Assembly (NCBI GenBank): GCA_030597345.1
Contig: JAUVSA010000113.1
Coordinates: 1 to 6,851, forward strand
From: Bacillota bacterium
GTDB taxonomy: Bacteria > Armatimonadota > Hebobacteria > Hebobacterales > Hebobacteraceae
DNA: 6,851 bases
Direction of reading: 5' to 3'
Below, piece by piece: positions 6,229-6,851 of the stretch. The notes under the pieces were generated by a model. That model was not told the origin of the DNA, ran no database searches, and worked only from the letters and a program-made list of their open reading frames with translations. Position 1 is the first letter of the stretch, and every line of letters starts with the position of its first letter. A program made the position numbers and the translations under genes.

Positions 6229-6633
6229 ATGGCATACAGTGTCCTAGTCGTCGACGATCACCCGCCGACCGTACAGCTCATCAAGTCCGCCCTGGAGGCC
6301 CGGAGCTTGCAAGTCCGCACCGCCGAGAACGGCGCGGAGGCACTCCTCGCCATAAACGATGAAGTGCCGGACTTGATCATCCTTGACGTCATCATGCCGA
6401 TCCTCGACGGGTTCCAGACCCTGCACGTGCTGCAGCAGTCCGAGCAGTTCAAGGATATCCCCGTGATCATGCTCACTGCTCGCGCCAGCGACCGGGACGT
6501 GGCCCACGGCTGGCGGTGGGGGGTCACTTCCTACATGACGAAACCGTTCTCCATAGAGAATCTCCTGGCCCTCGTACAGCGTATACGCGACAGTAGCCCC
6601 CAGCCCGCGACCCGCGACGCCAAGTCGGAGTAG
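6229..6633 (+). CDS. Single-domain CheY-like response regulator
   Basis: This 134-residue protein is a lone receiver domain with a short hydrophilic tail. The acidic pocket is Asp9-Asp10 (VVDD), the phospho-acceptor is Asp53 (LIILDVIMP), and the switch residues are Thr83 (MLTARA), Tyr102 and Lys105 (YMTKPF). All receiver landmarks are intact. There is no DNA-binding or enzymatic output domain, so it should signal by protein contact, as CheY, Spo0F or DivK types do. No histidine kinase, chemotaxis or motility gene is nearby, so its partner is unknown. ATG at 6229 follows a purine-rich stretch with AAGGGG at 6215-6220 (eight nt away) and AAGGTGG nearer. Its own promoter and leader hairpin lie upstream, and the secreted-protein gene is divergent from it. 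Confidence 0.93.
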   Translation: MAYSVLVVDDHPPTVQLIKSALEARSLQVRTAENGAEALLAINDEVPDLIILDVIMPILDGFQTLHVLQQSEQFKDIPVIMLTARASDRDVAHGWRWGVTSYMTKPFSIENLLALVQRIRDSSPQPATRDAKSE

Positions 6634-6643
6634 CAGGCCCTCT

Positions 6644-6674
6644 GCGCTATCGGGTGCCCTGTCACCCGGTGCGC
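6644..6674 (+). terminator. Terminator-like GC hairpin after the response regulator
   Basis: CGGGTG (6651-6656) and CACCCG (6663-6668) form a perfect 6-bp stem with a 6-nt loop. Outer GCGC arms (6644-6647 and 6671-6674) extend it across a small internal loop. It begins 10 nt after the stop. No T-tract follows directly, so intrinsic termination is uncertain and the hairpin may only protect the 3' end. Confidence 0.4.
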
Positions 6675-6683
6675 TGACTAGAA

Positions 6684-6744
6684 GCTGTTTCATAATCTCC
6701 ATCCGGAGTCTGGCAGCTTGTGCTGCCTGAGGTTATGAAACAGC
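6684..6744. repeat. 61-bp palindromic unit with nested hairpin
   Basis: The arms GCTGTTTCATAATCTC (6684-6699) and GAGGTTATGAAACAGC (6729-6744) are complementary at 15 of 16 positions, the exception being a T-G pair. Inside lies a second perfect hairpin, GGCAGC (6712-6717) and GCTGCC (6722-6727) with a TTGT loop. The 12-bp perfect outer arms resemble short terminal inverted repeats of a miniature element, but no target-site duplication is visible and nothing inside codes. Confidence 0.75.
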
Positions 6745-6769
6745 AGCACAAGCCGCCAAGCTCCAGCAG

Positions 6770-6829
6770 GCGCATTCCATGCCAGCGTCTCTAACGGACA
6801 CCCAGGCGAGTGAGGGTTATGAAATGCGC
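6770..6829. repeat. Second, related 60-bp palindromic unit
   Basis: GCGCATTCCAT (6770-6780) pairs with ATGAAATGCGC (6819-6829) at 10 of 11 positions. The right arm shares GGTTATGAAA (6815-6824) and a preceding TGAG with the first unit (6731-6740), and the overall length is nearly the same. The bases flanking the shared core differ between units, yet each unit remains self-complementary. Confidence 0.6.
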
Positions 6830-6851
6830 TCTCCGAGGAGGTGCACGCGGA

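Noticed and set aside
5371..6633. A 420-codon + strand frame ending in the response regulator, suggesting a larger protein with an N-terminal domain.
   Set aside because: The upstream part is antisense to the signal-peptide protein and crosses both promoters and the leader. The receiver starts naturally at 6229 with its own SD and promoter.
6684..6744. Intact insertion sequence or MITE.
   Set aside because: There is no target-site duplication and no transposase in the window, so it is kept only as a palindromic repeat with this as one possible origin.
6779..6851. An ATG at 6779 opening a frame to the window edge, and ATGs at 6735 and 6819 within TTATGAAA.
   Set aside because: None has a well-spaced SD, the 6735 frame is only 19 codons, and the region is explained by the palindromic units. 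A gene beyond the edge cannot be judged.

Overview
This is a GC-rich bacterial chromosomal window. It has the end of a histidine-biosynthesis operon on the left and a small divergent gene pair on the right. Start codons are ATG, GTG and TTG. Stops are TGA (four genes) or TAG (four genes), never TAA. Gene overlaps are tight and clear Shine-Dalgarno (SD) sequences are present. The large membrane protein resembles the DUF6785/DUF6784 family, which I associate from memory with Armatimonadota, Planctomycetota and similar environmental lineages. That taxonomic guess is weak, because no ribosomal RNA or lineage marker is in the window.

Region 1 (1-5057, + strand) is a probable single transcription unit: hisH (3' part only), hisA, hisF, a DUF6785-like polytopic membrane protein, hisI and cmk. 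HisH and HisF form the glutamine-dependent imidazole glycerol phosphate synthase. HisI opens the phosphoribosyl-AMP ring and HisA isomerises its product to the HisF substrate, so four enzymes of the middle of the histidine pathway are encoded together. Cmk (CMP/dCMP kinase) and the membrane protein are not histidine enzymes. Most junctions are overlaps or gaps of about 10 nt. The exception is the membrane protein/hisI junction, which is filled by nine units of a 12-bp tandem repeat (3849-3956). The repeat starts in the last two sense codons of the membrane protein and ends on the hisI start codon. Every unit carries an SD-like sequence, with a TAG stop in the membrane-protein frame; in the ninth unit that TAG position is the hisI GTG start. 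This is the most unusual structure in the window.

Region 2 (5071-6633) holds two divergently transcribed genes. A secreted protein of unknown function (possibly DUF6263-like) lies on the - strand and ends 13 nt from cmk, tail to tail. A single-domain CheY-like response regulator lies on the + strand. Each has a good extended -10 promoter, and the two -10 regions are near-identical 12-mers in opposite orientation. The response-regulator leader can fold a strong hairpin just before its SD.

Region 3 (6634-6851, 218 nt) has no supportable gene. It holds a GC-rich hairpin after the response regulator, then two consecutive palindromic units of about 60 bp that share the core TTATGAAA but have different, self-complementary flanks. 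This suggests a repeated hairpin family or a mobile-element remnant. I see no CRISPR array, toxin-antitoxin pair, transposase, defence gene, tRNA or rRNA. The genes are mostly ordinary housekeeping, and the novelty is in the intergenic architecture.
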